Of a stretch of DNA of 64,000 nt, positions 47,778 through 61,770 are shown one piece after another. Made by a program: the position numbers and the translations under genes. The notes below the pieces were generated by a model. That model was not told where the DNA came from, did not search any database, and was given only the letters and a program-made list of their open reading frames with translations. The stretch is taken from the NCBI RefSeq assembly GCF_029910215.1, contig NZ_CP110395.1:2666001-2730000 (forward strand), written 5' to 3'. The number at the start of each line of letters is the position of its first letter. The stretch's first letter is position 1. The stretch is from Paraburkholderia sp. D15. Lineage in GTDB: Bacteria; Pseudomonadota; Gammaproteobacteria; Burkholderiales; Burkholderiaceae.

Positions 47778-48338
47778 TCAGACCGTCATGATCTCGGCTT
47801 CCTTCGTCACGACCAGCTTGTCGATTTCGGCGACGAACTTGTCCGTCAGCTTCTGCACGTCGTCACCGGCACGACGCTCGTCGTCTTCCGAAATTTCCTT
47901 GTCCTTGACGAGCTTCTTCAGTTGCTCGTTCGCGTCGCGGCGCAGGTTGCGCACCGCCACCTTGGCCGTTTCCGCTTCGCTCTTGACCACCTTGGTCAGT
48001 TCGCGGCGGCGTTCCTCGGTCAGCGCGGGCATCGGCACGCGGATCACATCGCCTTGGGTAGCCGGGTTCAGACCCAGGTCCGATTCGCGGATCGCCTTTT
48101 CGACGACCTGCACCATCTTCTTTTCCCACGGCTGCACGCCGATCGTGCGCGCGTCGATCAGCGTCAGGTTCGCGACCTGCGAGATCGGCACCGGCGAACC
48201 GTAGTAATCGCACTGGATATGATCGAGCAGGCCCGTGTGTGCACGGCCCGTACGGATCTTCGACAGATCGTTCTTGAACGCGTCGATGGAACGCTGCATT
48301 TTTTGCTCAGCGCCCTTGCGGATATCAGCCACAGACAT
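47778..48338 (-). CDS. frr: Ribosome recycling factor
   Basis: This 186-residue factor splits post-termination ribosomes together with EF-G. Its three-helix body ([35 protein letters not shown]) and the family core [18 protein letters not shown] are present at full length. It follows pyrH in the conserved rpsB-tsf-pyrH-frr order. Confidence 0.97.
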
Positions 48339-48436
48339 TTTTAAACCTCCGAACCTTCAAAACGGTGCGAGCCGGCCGGCGCGCGCGATGCGGCGGCCCG
48401 GGCTCGCGTTAAAGCCCACGTTATGTGAACGAGAGT

Positions 48437-49351
<915 letters not shown>

Positions 49352-49369
49352 CTAATGCTTATGTGATGC

Positions 49370-50251
49370 TTATTGTTGCTTTGCAGCAGCGACTTGCGCA
49401 GCCACTTCCGCCGCGAAATCGTCCTGCTTCTTCTCGATGCCTTCGCCGACCACGAACAGCGCGAACTTCTGAACGCTTGCGTTGCCAGCCTTCAGCATCT
49501 GTTCGATCGTCTGCTTGTCGTTCTTAACGAACGTCTGGTTCAGCAGCGAGACTTCCTTCAGGTACTTCTGCACGCTGCCGTCGACCATCTTCGCGACGAT
49601 TTCAGCCGGCTTGCCCGATTCGGCGGCCTTCTGTTCAGCGATGCTGCGTTCCTTGGCGATCAGGTCCGCCGGCACGTCGTCCGACGACAGCGAAACCGGC
49701 TTCATCGCGGCGATGTGCATGGCCACGTCCTTGCCGACCTGCTCATCCGCGCCGGTGTACTCGACCAGCACGCCGATGCGCGTGCCGTGCAGGTACGCTG
49801 CCAGCTTGTTGGCCGTGTCGAAGCGCACGAAACGGCGGATCGACAGGTTTTCGCCAATCTTGCCGACCAGTGCCAGACGCACCGCGTCGACGGTCGAACC
49901 GTCCAGCGGCAGCGCCGACAGCGCAGCGACGTCGGCCGGGTTTTGCGTGGCGACCAGCTCGGCGATCTTCTTCGAGAAAGCCAGGAAGTCGTCGTTCTTC
50001 GAAACGAAGTCGGTTTCGCAGTTCAGCTCGACCAGCGAACCCGCGTTGCCGCCGATGAAAGAGGCGACCACGCCTTCAGCCGTCACGCGCGATGCAGCCT
50101 TGCTGGCCTTGTTGCCCAGCTTCACGCGCAGCAGCTCTTCAGCGCGCGCCATGTCGCCGTCGGCTTCCGTCAGCGCCTTCTTGCATTCCATCATCGGCGC
50201 GTCGGTCTTTGCGCGCAGTTCTGCAACCATGCTTGCGGTAATTGCCGCCAT
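49370..50251 (-). CDS. tsf: Elongation factor Ts
   Basis: This 293-residue nucleotide exchange factor for EF-Tu has the N-terminal UBA-like part ([19 protein letters not shown]), [17 protein letters not shown] and HIAAMKP. AGGAG lies seven bases before the ATG at 50251 (MAAITASMV); a second ATG sits three bases upstream. It follows rpsB after an intergenic terminator/attenuator. Confidence 0.97.
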   Translation of the reverse strand: MAAITASMVAELRAKTDAPMMECKKALTEADGDMARAEELLRVKLGNKASKAASRVTAEGVVASFIGGNAGSLVELNCETDFVSKNDDFLAFSKKIAELVATQNPADVAALSALPLDGSTVDAVRLALVGKIGENLSIRRFVRFDTANKLAAYLHGTRIGVLVEYTGADEQVGKDVAMHIAAMKPVSLSSDDVPADLIAKERSIAEQKAAESGKPAEIVAKMVDGSVQKYLKEVSLLNQTFVKNDKQTIEQMLKAGNASVQKFALFVVGEGIEKKQDDFAAEVAAQVAAAKQQ

Positions 50252-50426
50252 CATTTGCTCCTTGAGTTCCGTCTGTCACACACCGCCCGGACTTCGATGC
50301 CGGCGGCAAGAATTCGTTTCAGCGTATCGCGTGTTTTTTACACTGCCTTTAACACCCGCCTGACACCGATACACCTCGAACACTGCTCGGGCGCTTTTTC
50401 AGCGCCCCACTACACCGTCGCGACTT

Positions 50427-50460
50427 AAAAAAAGGGGGCCTGTAGAAAGCCCCCTTTTTT
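50427..50460 (-). terminator. rpsB-tsf intergenic terminator/attenuator
   Basis: AAAAAAAGGGGGC and GCCCCCTTTTTT form a 12-bp stem with a 9-base loop, giving a T-tract on the minus strand just after rpsB (19 bases past its stop). It would let more S2 than EF-Ts be made or give partial read-through, as in E. coli where rpsB and tsf are separated by an attenuator. Confidence 0.85.
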
Positions 50461-50478
50461 GCCGGACACGGGGCAGCT

Positions 50479-51231
50479 TTACGCTTCCGCGTTGACCTCG
50501 ACGAACTCGTCGCCGTCACCGCCACGGGCAGCCTGCACCACTTCGTTGACCGCGTTCGCACGGCCTTCGAGGATCGCGTCAGCCACGCCAGCCGTGTACA
50601 GAGCGACAGCCTTCGAGGCGTCGTCGTTACCCGGGATCACGTAGTCGATGCCTTCCGGCGAGTGGTTCGTGTCGACCACGGCGATAACCGGAATGCCCAG
50701 CTTGTTCGCTTCGGTGACAGCAATCTTGTGGTAGCCGACGTCGACCACGAAGATCGCGTCCGGAATGCCGCCCATGTCCTTCACGCCGCCGATCGACTTC
50801 TGCAGCTTGGCCATTTCGCGTTCGAACAGCAGCGCTTCCTTCTTGCTCATGCGTTCGGTTTCGCCTGCTTCCAGCGCCGCTTCCATGTCCTTCAGGCGCT
50901 TGATCGATACCTTCAGCGTCTTGAAGTTGGTCAGCATGCCGCCGAGCCAGCGTGCGTTGACGAACGGCATGCCAGCGCGTTGCGCTTCTTCGGCGATCGT
51001 GTCGCGCGATTGACGCTTCGTGCCGACGAACAGGATCGTGCCGCGGTTCGCTGCCAGTTGACGCGCGTACTTCAGCGCGTCGTTGTACATCGGCAGCGTC
51101 TTTTCGAGGTTGATGATGTGAATCTTGTTGCGATGACCGAAAATGAAGGGGGCCATCTTCGGGTTCCAGAAGCGCGTTTGGTGACCGAAGTGGACACCGG
51201 CTTCCAGCATTTGACGCATGGTAACTGCCAT
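50479..51231 (-). CDS. rpsB: 30S ribosomal protein S2
   Basis: This 250-residue S2 has [36 protein letters not shown] and [20 protein letters not shown]. Its acidic C-terminal tail ([12 protein letters not shown]) is typical of beta-proteobacteria. A promoter 260 bases upstream implies a long leader. It is divergent from map. Confidence 0.98.
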   Translation of the reverse strand: MAVTMRQMLEAGVHFGHQTRFWNPKMAPFIFGHRNKIHIINLEKTLPMYNDALKYARQLAANRGTILFVGTKRQSRDTIAEEAQRAGMPFVNARWLGGMLTNFKTLKVSIKRLKDMEAALEAGETERMSKKEALLFEREMAKLQKSIGGVKDMGGIPDAIFVVDVGYHKIAVTEANKLGIPVIAVVDTNHSPEGIDYVIPGNDDASKAVALYTAGVADAILEGRANAVNEVVQAARGGDGDEFVEVNAEA

Positions 51232-51493
51232 GAAAATCTCCGCGAGGGTTGGGTCTTAAGCCGGCTGCCGTATCGGCCGCGCCCGCCTTCAATTTGGCGG
51301 CACGCGACGGACACCCTTGGGTGCGGCCGGCTTGCGAATTGGCTGCCTGATACTACCTGGGTACTGCTTACCTCATGACGCAGGCAACCGGACGATCATG
51401 AGAAGACGCCTGATCCGCTTCTTTTGCCCGATTTCCCCAATCAAGCTGGGACATCGGACAATAAAACGAAGGCAGATAGCGACTTAGCCAAAG
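51232..51493 (-). promoter_or_regulatory. Long rpsB leader, possible S2-responsive region
   Basis: From the promoter at 51494-51523 to the rpsB ATG is about 255 bases without a gene. S2 autoregulates rpsB through its leader in enterobacteria. No match to a known leader structure could be confirmed by eye. Confidence 0.4.
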
Positions 51494-51523
51494 ATTATAG
51501 CACGCGACTATCGCCCGACTCAA
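51494..51523 (-). promoter_or_regulatory. Promoter of the rpsB operon
   Basis: On the minus strand a -35 TTGAGT (51523-51518), an 18-bp spacer and a consensus -10 TATAAT (51499-51494) are visible. No other consensus -10 lies closer to rpsB. Confidence 0.6.
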
Positions 51524-51715
51524 CCTGCCCGGTAGCTCCCGGAAGGGCTCGACGGGTTGCACCTGCCCCGGCACACCGCAGGCACGCAGCCGATGCACAA
51601 CGAATGAGCACGACTCCCAGGGAGGCCCGCAGCCTATACCCTGCCCCGCAAAAGCCTGCGGCAGGCGGGATATGGTGCGATAATCCTGAAATAAATCGCA
51701 TTTCAGGCCCGACTC

Positions 51716-52525
51716 ATGGCTATTACGCTCAAAAACGAACACGATATCGCGCAAATGCGCGTCGCCTGCAAACTCGCGAGCGAAGTGCTCGACTACATCA
51801 CGCCGTTCGTCGCCGCCGGCATCACGACTGGCGAACTCGACCGTCTGTGTCACGAATACATGCTGAAGGAACAGGGCACGGTGCCCGCGCCGCTGAACTA
51901 TCAGCCGCCCGGCTACCCGCCCTACCCGAAGGCAACCTGCATTTCCGTCAACGACGTGATCTGCCACGGCATCCCCGGCGAAAAGACGCTGAAGAACGGC
52001 GACGCGCTGAATATCGACGTCACCGTCATCAAGGAAGGCTATTTCGGCGACACGAGCCGCATGTTCATCGTCGGCGAAGGGTCGATCATGGCGAAGCGGC
52101 TGGTTCAGACCACCTTCGAATGCATGTGGCTCGGCATCGACCAGGTGCGCCCCGGCGCGCATCTCGGCGACATCGGCTACGCGATCCAGAAACATGCGGA
52201 AGGCCAGGGCTACAGCGTGGTGCGCGAATATTGCGGCCACGGCATCGGCACGGTATTCCACGAAGATCCGCAAATTCTGCACTACGGCCGTCCCGGCACC
52301 GGGCTCGAGCTGCAGGCCGGCATGATCTTCACGATCGAGCCGATGATCAACGCCGGCCGCCGCGACATCCGCACCATGCCGGATCAATGGACCGTCAAGA
52401 CGAAAGACCGCAGCCTGTCGGCGCAGTGGGAACACACGGTGCTCGTCACGGAAACCGGCTACGACGTGCTGACCGTGTCCGCCGGCACGCCGGCCCGGCC
52501 GCCGGTGGTCGCGGCCACGGCCTGA
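51716..52525 (+). CDS. map: Methionine aminopeptidase, type I
   Basis: This 269-residue enzyme removes the initiator Met from new proteins. It has [15 protein letters not shown], the metal ligands in [28 protein letters not shown] with the His ligand, IFTIEPMIN and [10 protein letters not shown]. It is divergent from rpsB and lies 43 bases before glnD, a usual order in this group. A possible -10 GATAAT lies at 51679-51684. Confidence 0.96.
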   Translation: MAITLKNEHDIAQMRVACKLASEVLDYITPFVAAGITTGELDRLCHEYMLKEQGTVPAPLNYQPPGYPPYPKATCISVNDVICHGIPGEKTLKNGDALNIDVTVIKEGYFGDTSRMFIVGEGSIMAKRLVQTTFECMWLGIDQVRPGAHLGDIGYAIQKHAEGQGYSVVREYCGHGIGTVFHEDPQILHYGRPGTGLELQAGMIFTIEPMINAGRRDIRTMPDQWTVKTKDRSLSAQWEHTVLVTETGYDVLTVSAGTPARPPVVAATA

Positions 52526-52568
52526 CCGACTTCCCGCCCACTGTCCGCCCGCTGCCCGCCACCTGCCA

Positions 52569-55148
52569 ATGAGTAGTGTTCCCGCCGTCGCCCCATCCCA
52601 TGCCACGTCGCTCAAGGCGGACTACAAAGTGGCCAAAGCCCAGTTGCTGGAACGCTTCAAGACGGCCACCAACGTCGACGCGTTGATGGCCGCCCTCGCG
52701 CGCGCCACCGACAACTCGCTGCGCGCCGCCTGGGACACCTGCGAACTGCCGCCCGACCTCGCGTTGCTGGCAGTCGGCGGCTACGGGCGCGGCGAACTGG
52801 CGCCGCATTCGGACATCGACATCCTGGTGCTGCTGCCGGAATCGCCGGTCGCGCATCTCGAAGCGCGCATCGAGCGGTTTATCAGCCTCGCGTGGGATCT
52901 GGGGCTGGAACTCGGCAGCAGCGTGCGCAGCGTGTCGCAATGCCTCGAAGAAGCCGCCAACGACGTCACCGTGCGCACTTCGCTGCTCGAAGCGCGTCGC
53001 ATCACCGGCAGCGCGCCGCTGTTCGACGATTTCGCGAAACGCTATCGCGACGCGCTCGACCCGAAGGCCTTCTTCCAGGCGAAGGTGCTGGAAATGCGCC
53101 AGCGCCACGCCAAATTCCAGGACACGCCCTACTCGCTCGAACCGAACATCAAGGAAAGTCCTGGCGGACTGCGCGATCTGCAACTGATTCTGTGGATCAC
53201 GCAGGCGGCCGGCTTCGGCAGCAGTTGGCGGGAACTGGAAGCGCGCGGCCTGATCACCGAGCGCGAAGCGCGCGAGCTGCGCCGCAACGAGGGCTTTCTG
53301 AAGGCGCTGCGCGCACGGCTGCACGTGATCGCCGGACGCCGCCAGGACATTCTGGTGTTCGATCTGCAAACGCCGGTGGCCGAGAGCTTCGGCTACCAGC
53401 CGACCGCCACCAAGCGCGCCAGCGAACAGCTGATGCGCCGCTATTACTGGTCCGCCAAGGCCGTCACGCAGCTCGCCACGATCCTGATCCAGAACATCGA
53501 GGCGCAACTTTTCCCGAGCACGAGCGGCATCACGCGGGTGCTGACGGATCGTTTCGTCGAAAAACAGGGCATGCTGGAAATCGCCAGCGACGACGTGTTC
53601 CAGCGCGAGCCGAACGCGATCCTCGAAGCGTTCCTGCTGTACGAGCTGACGCCCGGCGTCAAGGGTCTGTCGGCGCGCACGCTGCGCGCGATCTACAACG
53701 CCCGCGACGCGATGGACCAGCACTGGCGGCGCGATCCGGAAAACCGCCGGCTCTTCATGGAAATCCTCAAACAGCCGGCCGGCGTCACGCACGCGTTGCG
53801 GCTGATGAACCAGACCAGCGTGCTTGGGCGCTATCTGCTGAATTTCCGGCGCATCGTCGGGCAGATGCAGCACGACCTGTATCACGTGTACACGGTCGAT
53901 CAGCACATCCTGATGGTGCTGCGTAACCTGCGCCGCTTCGCGGTGGCCGAGCACGCGCACGAGTATCCGTTCTGCAGCCAGCTGATCGTCAATTTCGACC
54001 GGCCGTGGGTGCTGTACGTGGCGGCGCTGTTTCACGACATCGCGAAAGGCCGCGGCGGCGATCATTCCACGCTCGGCATGGCCGATGCGCGGCGTTTCTG
54101 CCGCAGCCACGGCATCGAGGGCGACGACGGCGCGCTGGTGGTCTGGCTGGTGCAGCAGCATCTGACCATGAGCCAGGTCGCGCAGAAACAGGACACGAGC
54201 GACCCGGAAGTCATCAAGCGCTTCGCCGAACTGGTCGGCACCGAGCGCCGGCTGACGGCGCTGTACCTGCTGACGGTCGCCGATATCCGCGGCACCAGTC
54301 CGAAGGTCTGGAATACGTGGAAGGGCAAGCTGCTCGAAGACCTGTACCGGGCGACGCTCGCCGTGCTGGGCGGCGCGCGGCCGGACGCGCATTCGGAACT
54401 GAAATCGCGTCAGGAAGAGGCGCTCGCGCTGCTGCGCCTCGAAACCGTGCCGGAAGGCGCGCAGACCGCGTTGTGGGACAAGCTCGATATCGGCTATTTC
54501 CTGCGTCACGACGCGGCGGACATCGCGTGGCAAACCCGCGTGCTGTCGCGTCATGTCGAGACGCCCGTGCCGATCGTGAGGGCGCGTCCGTCGCCGATCG
54601 GCGAGGCGTTGCAGGTGCTGGTGTACGTGAAGGATCAGCCCGATCTGTTCGCGGGCATTTGCGCGTATTTCGACCGCAACGGCCTGTCGGTGCTGGATGC
54701 GCGGGTCAGCACGACCCGCCATGGCTATGCGCTCGATAATTTCCTCGTCGCGCATACCGAGGAAGACGTGCATTATCGCGATATTGCGAATCTCGTCGAG
54801 CAGGAACTGACCGCCCGCCTCACCGGCGACGGCACCCTGCTGCCGGGACCGTCGAAGGGCCGTTTGTCGCGGCTTTCGCGGACCTTCCCGGTGACGCCGC
54901 GTGTCGACCTTCGGGCCGACGAGCGCGGCCAATATTACATCCTGTCCGTGTCGTGCAACGACCGGCCAGGCCTTCTTTATTCGATCGCGCGCGTGCTGGC
55001 CGAGCATCGGGTCGGCGTCGCCTCGGCGCGGATCAATACGCTCGGCGAACGCGTCGAAGACGTGTTTCTGCTGGATGGACACGGCCTGTCGGACAACCGT
55101 CTGCAAATTCAGGTCGAGACCGAACTGCTGCGCGCGATCGCAGTGTGA
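52569..55148 (+). CDS. glnD: Bifunctional uridylyltransferase/uridylyl-removing enzyme GlnD
   Basis: This 859-residue nitrogen sensor adds UMP to PII proteins when glutamine is low and removes it when high. Domains in order are the nucleotidyltransferase ([20 protein letters not shown], about residues 68-87), the GlnE-like helical linker, the HD hydrolase ([20 protein letters not shown]) and two C-terminal ACT domains ([40 protein letters not shown]). All motifs look intact. Confidence 0.97.
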   Translation: MSSVPAVAPSHATSLKADYKVAKAQLLERFKTATNVDALMAALARATDNSLRAAWDTCELPPDLALLAVGGYGRGELAPHSDIDILVLLPESPVAHLEARIERFISLAWDLGLELGSSVRSVSQCLEEAANDVTVRTSLLEARRITGSAPLFDDFAKRYRDALDPKAFFQAKVLEMRQRHAKFQDTPYSLEPNIKESPGGLRDLQLILWITQAAGFGSSWRELEARGLITEREARELRRNEGFLKALRARLHVIAGRRQDILVFDLQTPVAESFGYQPTATKRASEQLMRRYYWSAKAVTQLATILIQNIEAQLFPSTSGITRVLTDRFVEKQGMLEIASDDVFQREPNAILEAFLLYELTPGVKGLSARTLRAIYNARDAMDQHWRRDPENRRLFMEILKQPAGVTHALRLMNQTSVLGRYLLNFRRIVGQMQHDLYHVYTVDQHILMVLRNLRRFAVAEHAHEYPFCSQLIVNFDRPWVLYVAALFHDIAKGRGGDHSTLGMADARRFCRSHGIEGDDGALVVWLVQQHLTMSQVAQKQDTSDPEVIKRFAELVGTERRLTALYLLTVADIRGTSPKVWNTWKGKLLEDLYRATLAVLGGARPDAHSELKSRQEEALALLRLETVPEGAQTALWDKLDIGYFLRHDAADIAWQTRVLSRHVETPVPIVRARPSPIGEALQVLVYVKDQPDLFAGICAYFDRNGLSVLDARVSTTRHGYALDNFLVAHTEEDVHYRDIANLVEQELTARLTGDGTLLPGPSKGRLSRLSRTFPVTPRVDLRADERGQYYILSVSCNDRPGLLYSIARVLAEHRVGVASARINTLGERVEDVFLLDGHGLSDNRLQIQVETELLRAIAV

Positions 55149-55154
55149 GATTTC

Positions 55155-57413
55155 ATGCGAATCAAGTTAACAGCCAAGCATCCGCGGCCGGCTTCGTCCG
55201 AACGCGCCCCTGTCCGTACCGGCAGCACGTCGGCGCGTAAGCCGACGCGTCCCGTGCGTCCGGCCCGGCCGGAGGGTACGGGACCGTCGACGGCAGGTTC
55301 CAGCGGCGCGGGTGCGGGCAAACGGAGCACTGGCGGAGCGGGCGGCAAGCCGGCCGGCGCCGGCGCGCGTGCGCCGCGTGCGGAAGGATCGGATCGGTCT
55401 TTTTCGCGTGAGCGGGATGCGGGTGATCGGGGTGGGCGTGCTCCGCGTAAGTTTGAAGGTGCGGGTGATCGGGGCGAACGTGCTCCGCGTAGGTTTGAAG
55501 GCGCTGGTGATCGTGGCGAACGTGCTCCGCGTCGATTCGAAGGCGCTGGCGATCGGGGCGAACGCGCTCCGCGTCGATTCGAAGGCGCTGGCGATCGGGG
55601 CGAACGCGCTCCGCGTAAGTTCGAAGGTGCTGGCGATCGCGGCGAACGCGCTCCGCGTAAGTTCGAAGGCGCTGGTGATCGCGGCGAACGTGCTCCGCGT
55701 AAGTTCGAAGGCGCTGGCGATCGCGGCGAACGTGCTCCGCGTAAGTTCGAAGGTGCTGGCGATCGCGGCGAACGCGCCCCGCGTAAGTTTGAAGGCGCTG
55801 GCGATCGCAGCGAACGCGCTCCGCGTCGATTCGAAGGCGCAGGCGATCGTGGCGAACGCGCTCCGCGTAAGTTCGAAGGTGCGGGTGATCGCGGCGAACG
55901 CGCCCCGCGTCGGTTCGAAGGCGCCGGTGACCGCAGCGAACGCGCTCCACGCAAATTCGAAGGCGCTGGTGATCGCGGCGAACGCGCCCCGCGTCGATTT
56001 GAAGGCGCTGGCGACCGGGGTGAACGCGCTCCGCGTCGATTCGAAGGCGCCGGCGATCGCGGCGAACGCGCTCCGCGCAAATTCGAAGGCGCCGGCGATC
56101 GCGGCGAACGCGCCCCGCGCAAATTCGAAGGCGCCGGCGATCGCGGCGAACGCGCCCCGCGCCCTTTCGGCGACCGTCCGCCGCGTCGCGACGACGGCGA
56201 ACGCCGTTCGTTCGACTCGCGTCCTGATTCGCGTCGTCCGCCGGAAGGCGGCGCACGCGGCGAACGTGACCGCGACGACCGTCCGCGCTTCAACAGCGAC
56301 CGTGGCCCGCGCAGCGACAGCGCACCGCGCCGTTTCGAAGGCGAACGCGGTTCGTCCGACCGTGGCGCACGCAGCTTCGCGAAGCCGGTAAAAGACGGCT
56401 ACGGCGATCGCACGGATCGCCCTGCCCGCAGCTTCGACAAAAGCGCGCCGTCAGCCGGCCGTCGCTTCGCCGACGACCGTCCCGCGCGCGCCGACAAGCC
56501 GCACGGCAACAAAGCACACGGCGACCAACCCCGCGCGCCCCAGTCCAACGCGCGCGCCGGCCACATCGACCAGGATCGCAACGACCACGGCGACCACGAC
56601 AACCACGGCGACGACACCCCACGCCGCACCCCGCGTCGCGATTACGAAGACGCGCCGGGCACGCTGCGGCTCTCGAAACTGATGTCCGAACTCGGCCTCT
56701 GCTCGCGCCGCGAAGCCGACGAGTGGATCGAAAAAGGCTGGGTGCTGGTGGATGGCGAACGCATCGACACGCTCGGCACCAAGGTCCGCCCGGATCAGCG
56801 CATCGAGATCGATCCGGCCGCGGAAGCCGCGCAGGCCAGCCAGGTGACGGTGCTGATCCACAAGCCGGTCGGTCTCGTGTCGGGTCAGGCGGAAGACGGC
56901 TATCAGCCAGCTGTCACGCTCGTCACGCCGGAAAACCGCTGGGAAGGCGACCACTCGGACATCCGTTTCTCGGTTGCGCATCTGCGGCAACTGGCGCCGG
57001 CCGGCCGTCTGGACATCGATTCGACGGGCCTGCTGGTGCTCACGCAGGACGGCCGCGTCGCCAAGCAATTGATCGGCGGTCATTCGGAGATCGACAAGGA
57101 GTATCTGGTGCGCGTCGCGTACGGCGAGCACACGGTCGACGTCGAAAGCCATTTCCCGGCGGACAGTCTCGCGCTCCTGTGCCACGGCCTGTCGCTCGAC
57201 GATCAGCCGCTGAAGCCCGCTCAGGTCAACTGGCAAAACGGCGAGCAGTTGCGCTTCGTGCTGCGCGAAGGCAAGAAGCGCCAGATTCGTCGCATGTGCG
57301 AACTCGTCGGCCTCGAAGTGATCGGCCTGAAACGCGTGCGGATGGGACAGGTGATGCTGGGCGCGCTGCCGCCGGGTCAATGGCGCTATCTGGCGCCGGA
57401 CGAGTCCTTCTGA
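55155..57413 (+). CDS. RluF/RluB-type 23S rRNA pseudouridine synthase with a large repeat region
   Basis: This 752-residue protein ends in a normal S4 domain (LRLSKLMSELGLCSRREADE, about residue 500) and an RsuA/RluB/E/F catalytic domain with the Asp motif AGRLDIDSTGLLVLTQDG and KRQIRRMCELVGLEVIGLKR. The features are closest to RluF. The first ~490 residues are low complexity: a Pro/Ala/Gly/Arg start, about 17 perfect-length 14-residue repeats (GDRGERAPRRFEGA, residues 90-327), then more Arg/Asp/Gly-rich sequence and a His/Asp-rich stretch (DRNDHGDHDNHGDD). Such RGG/RXE-like tails bind RNA or promote condensation; that role is inferred. It follows glnD by 6 bases. Confidence 0.9.
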   Translation: MRIKLTAKHPRPASSERAPVRTGSTSARKPTRPVRPARPEGTGPSTAGSSGAGAGKRSTGGAGGKPAGAGARAPRAEGSDRSFSRERDAGDRGGRAPRKFEGAGDRGERAPRRFEGAGDRGERAPRRFEGAGDRGERAPRRFEGAGDRGERAPRKFEGAGDRGERAPRKFEGAGDRGERAPRKFEGAGDRGERAPRKFEGAGDRGERAPRKFEGAGDRSERAPRRFEGAGDRGERAPRKFEGAGDRGERAPRRFEGAGDRSERAPRKFEGAGDRGERAPRRFEGAGDRGERAPRRFEGAGDRGERAPRKFEGAGDRGERAPRKFEGAGDRGERAPRPFGDRPPRRDDGERRSFDSRPDSRRPPEGGARGERDRDDRPRFNSDRGPRSDSAPRRFEGERGSSDRGARSFAKPVKDGYGDRTDRPARSFDKSAPSAGRRFADDRPARADKPHGNKAHGDQPRAPQSNARAGHIDQDRNDHGDHDNHGDDTPRRTPRRDYEDAPGTLRLSKLMSELGLCSRREADEWIEKGWVLVDGERIDTLGTKVRPDQRIEIDPAAEAAQASQVTVLIHKPVGLVSGQAEDGYQPAVTLVTPENRWEGDHSDIRFSVAHLRQLAPAGRLDIDSTGLLVLTQDGRVAKQLIGGHSEIDKEYLVRVAYGEHTVDVESHFPADSLALLCHGLSLDDQPLKPAQVNWQNGEQLRFVLREGKKRQIRRMCELVGLEVIGLKRVRMGQVMLGALPPGQWRYLAPDESF
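55422..56166 (+). repeat. 42-bp in-frame tandem repeat, about 17.7 copies
   Basis: Each unit encodes GDRGERAPR(R/K)FEGA. Seventeen full copies (55422-56135) are followed by a partial one. Copies differ mainly at synonymous sites and at the Arg/Lys and Gly/Ser positions. The unit leaves other frames on both strands open, which explains spurious long frames here. Copy number is likely to vary between strains. Confidence 0.95.
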
Positions 57414-57471
57414 CGCATCGAAATCGCGCGGTCACGCTGGACCGCGATGCGGCGCCCACGCGTCATCAAAC

Positions 57472-57507
57472 AAAAACCCCACGTTCTCGCGAACGTGGGG
57501 TTTTTTT
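57472..57507. terminator. Bidirectional terminator between the rlu gene and def
   Basis: A 15-bp stem AAAAACCCCACGTTC / GAACGTGGGGTTTTT with a TCGC loop and a 7-base T-run lies between two convergent genes and can serve both. Confidence 0.92.
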
Positions 57508-57573
57508 CCAACGAGACCATTTTCCGCCGGAGCGAACGAGACCACGGGACCAACGGGACCACCGCGGCTTCGC

Positions 57574-61653
<4,080 letters not shown>

Positions 61654-61770
61654 GCATGCTCCATCAGCAATTCTTTTATCTGCGCGGCTGATCGCCCGCT
61701 TCGCGTTGCACGCGGCCTTGAGCCGCTGCGCTGAACGCGGGCGCCCGCGCGGTTCGATTCAAGCGGAAAC

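Noticed and set aside
52446..55106. 886-residue open frame opposite glnD
   Set aside because: glnD carries every family motif on the plus strand; the reverse frame is open only through high GC.
55422..56166. Regular 42-bp repeats considered as a CRISPR array
   Set aside because: No unique spacers separate the units, the period equals 14 codons in frame, and the repeats sit inside a gene with a normal enzyme downstream; no cas genes are present.
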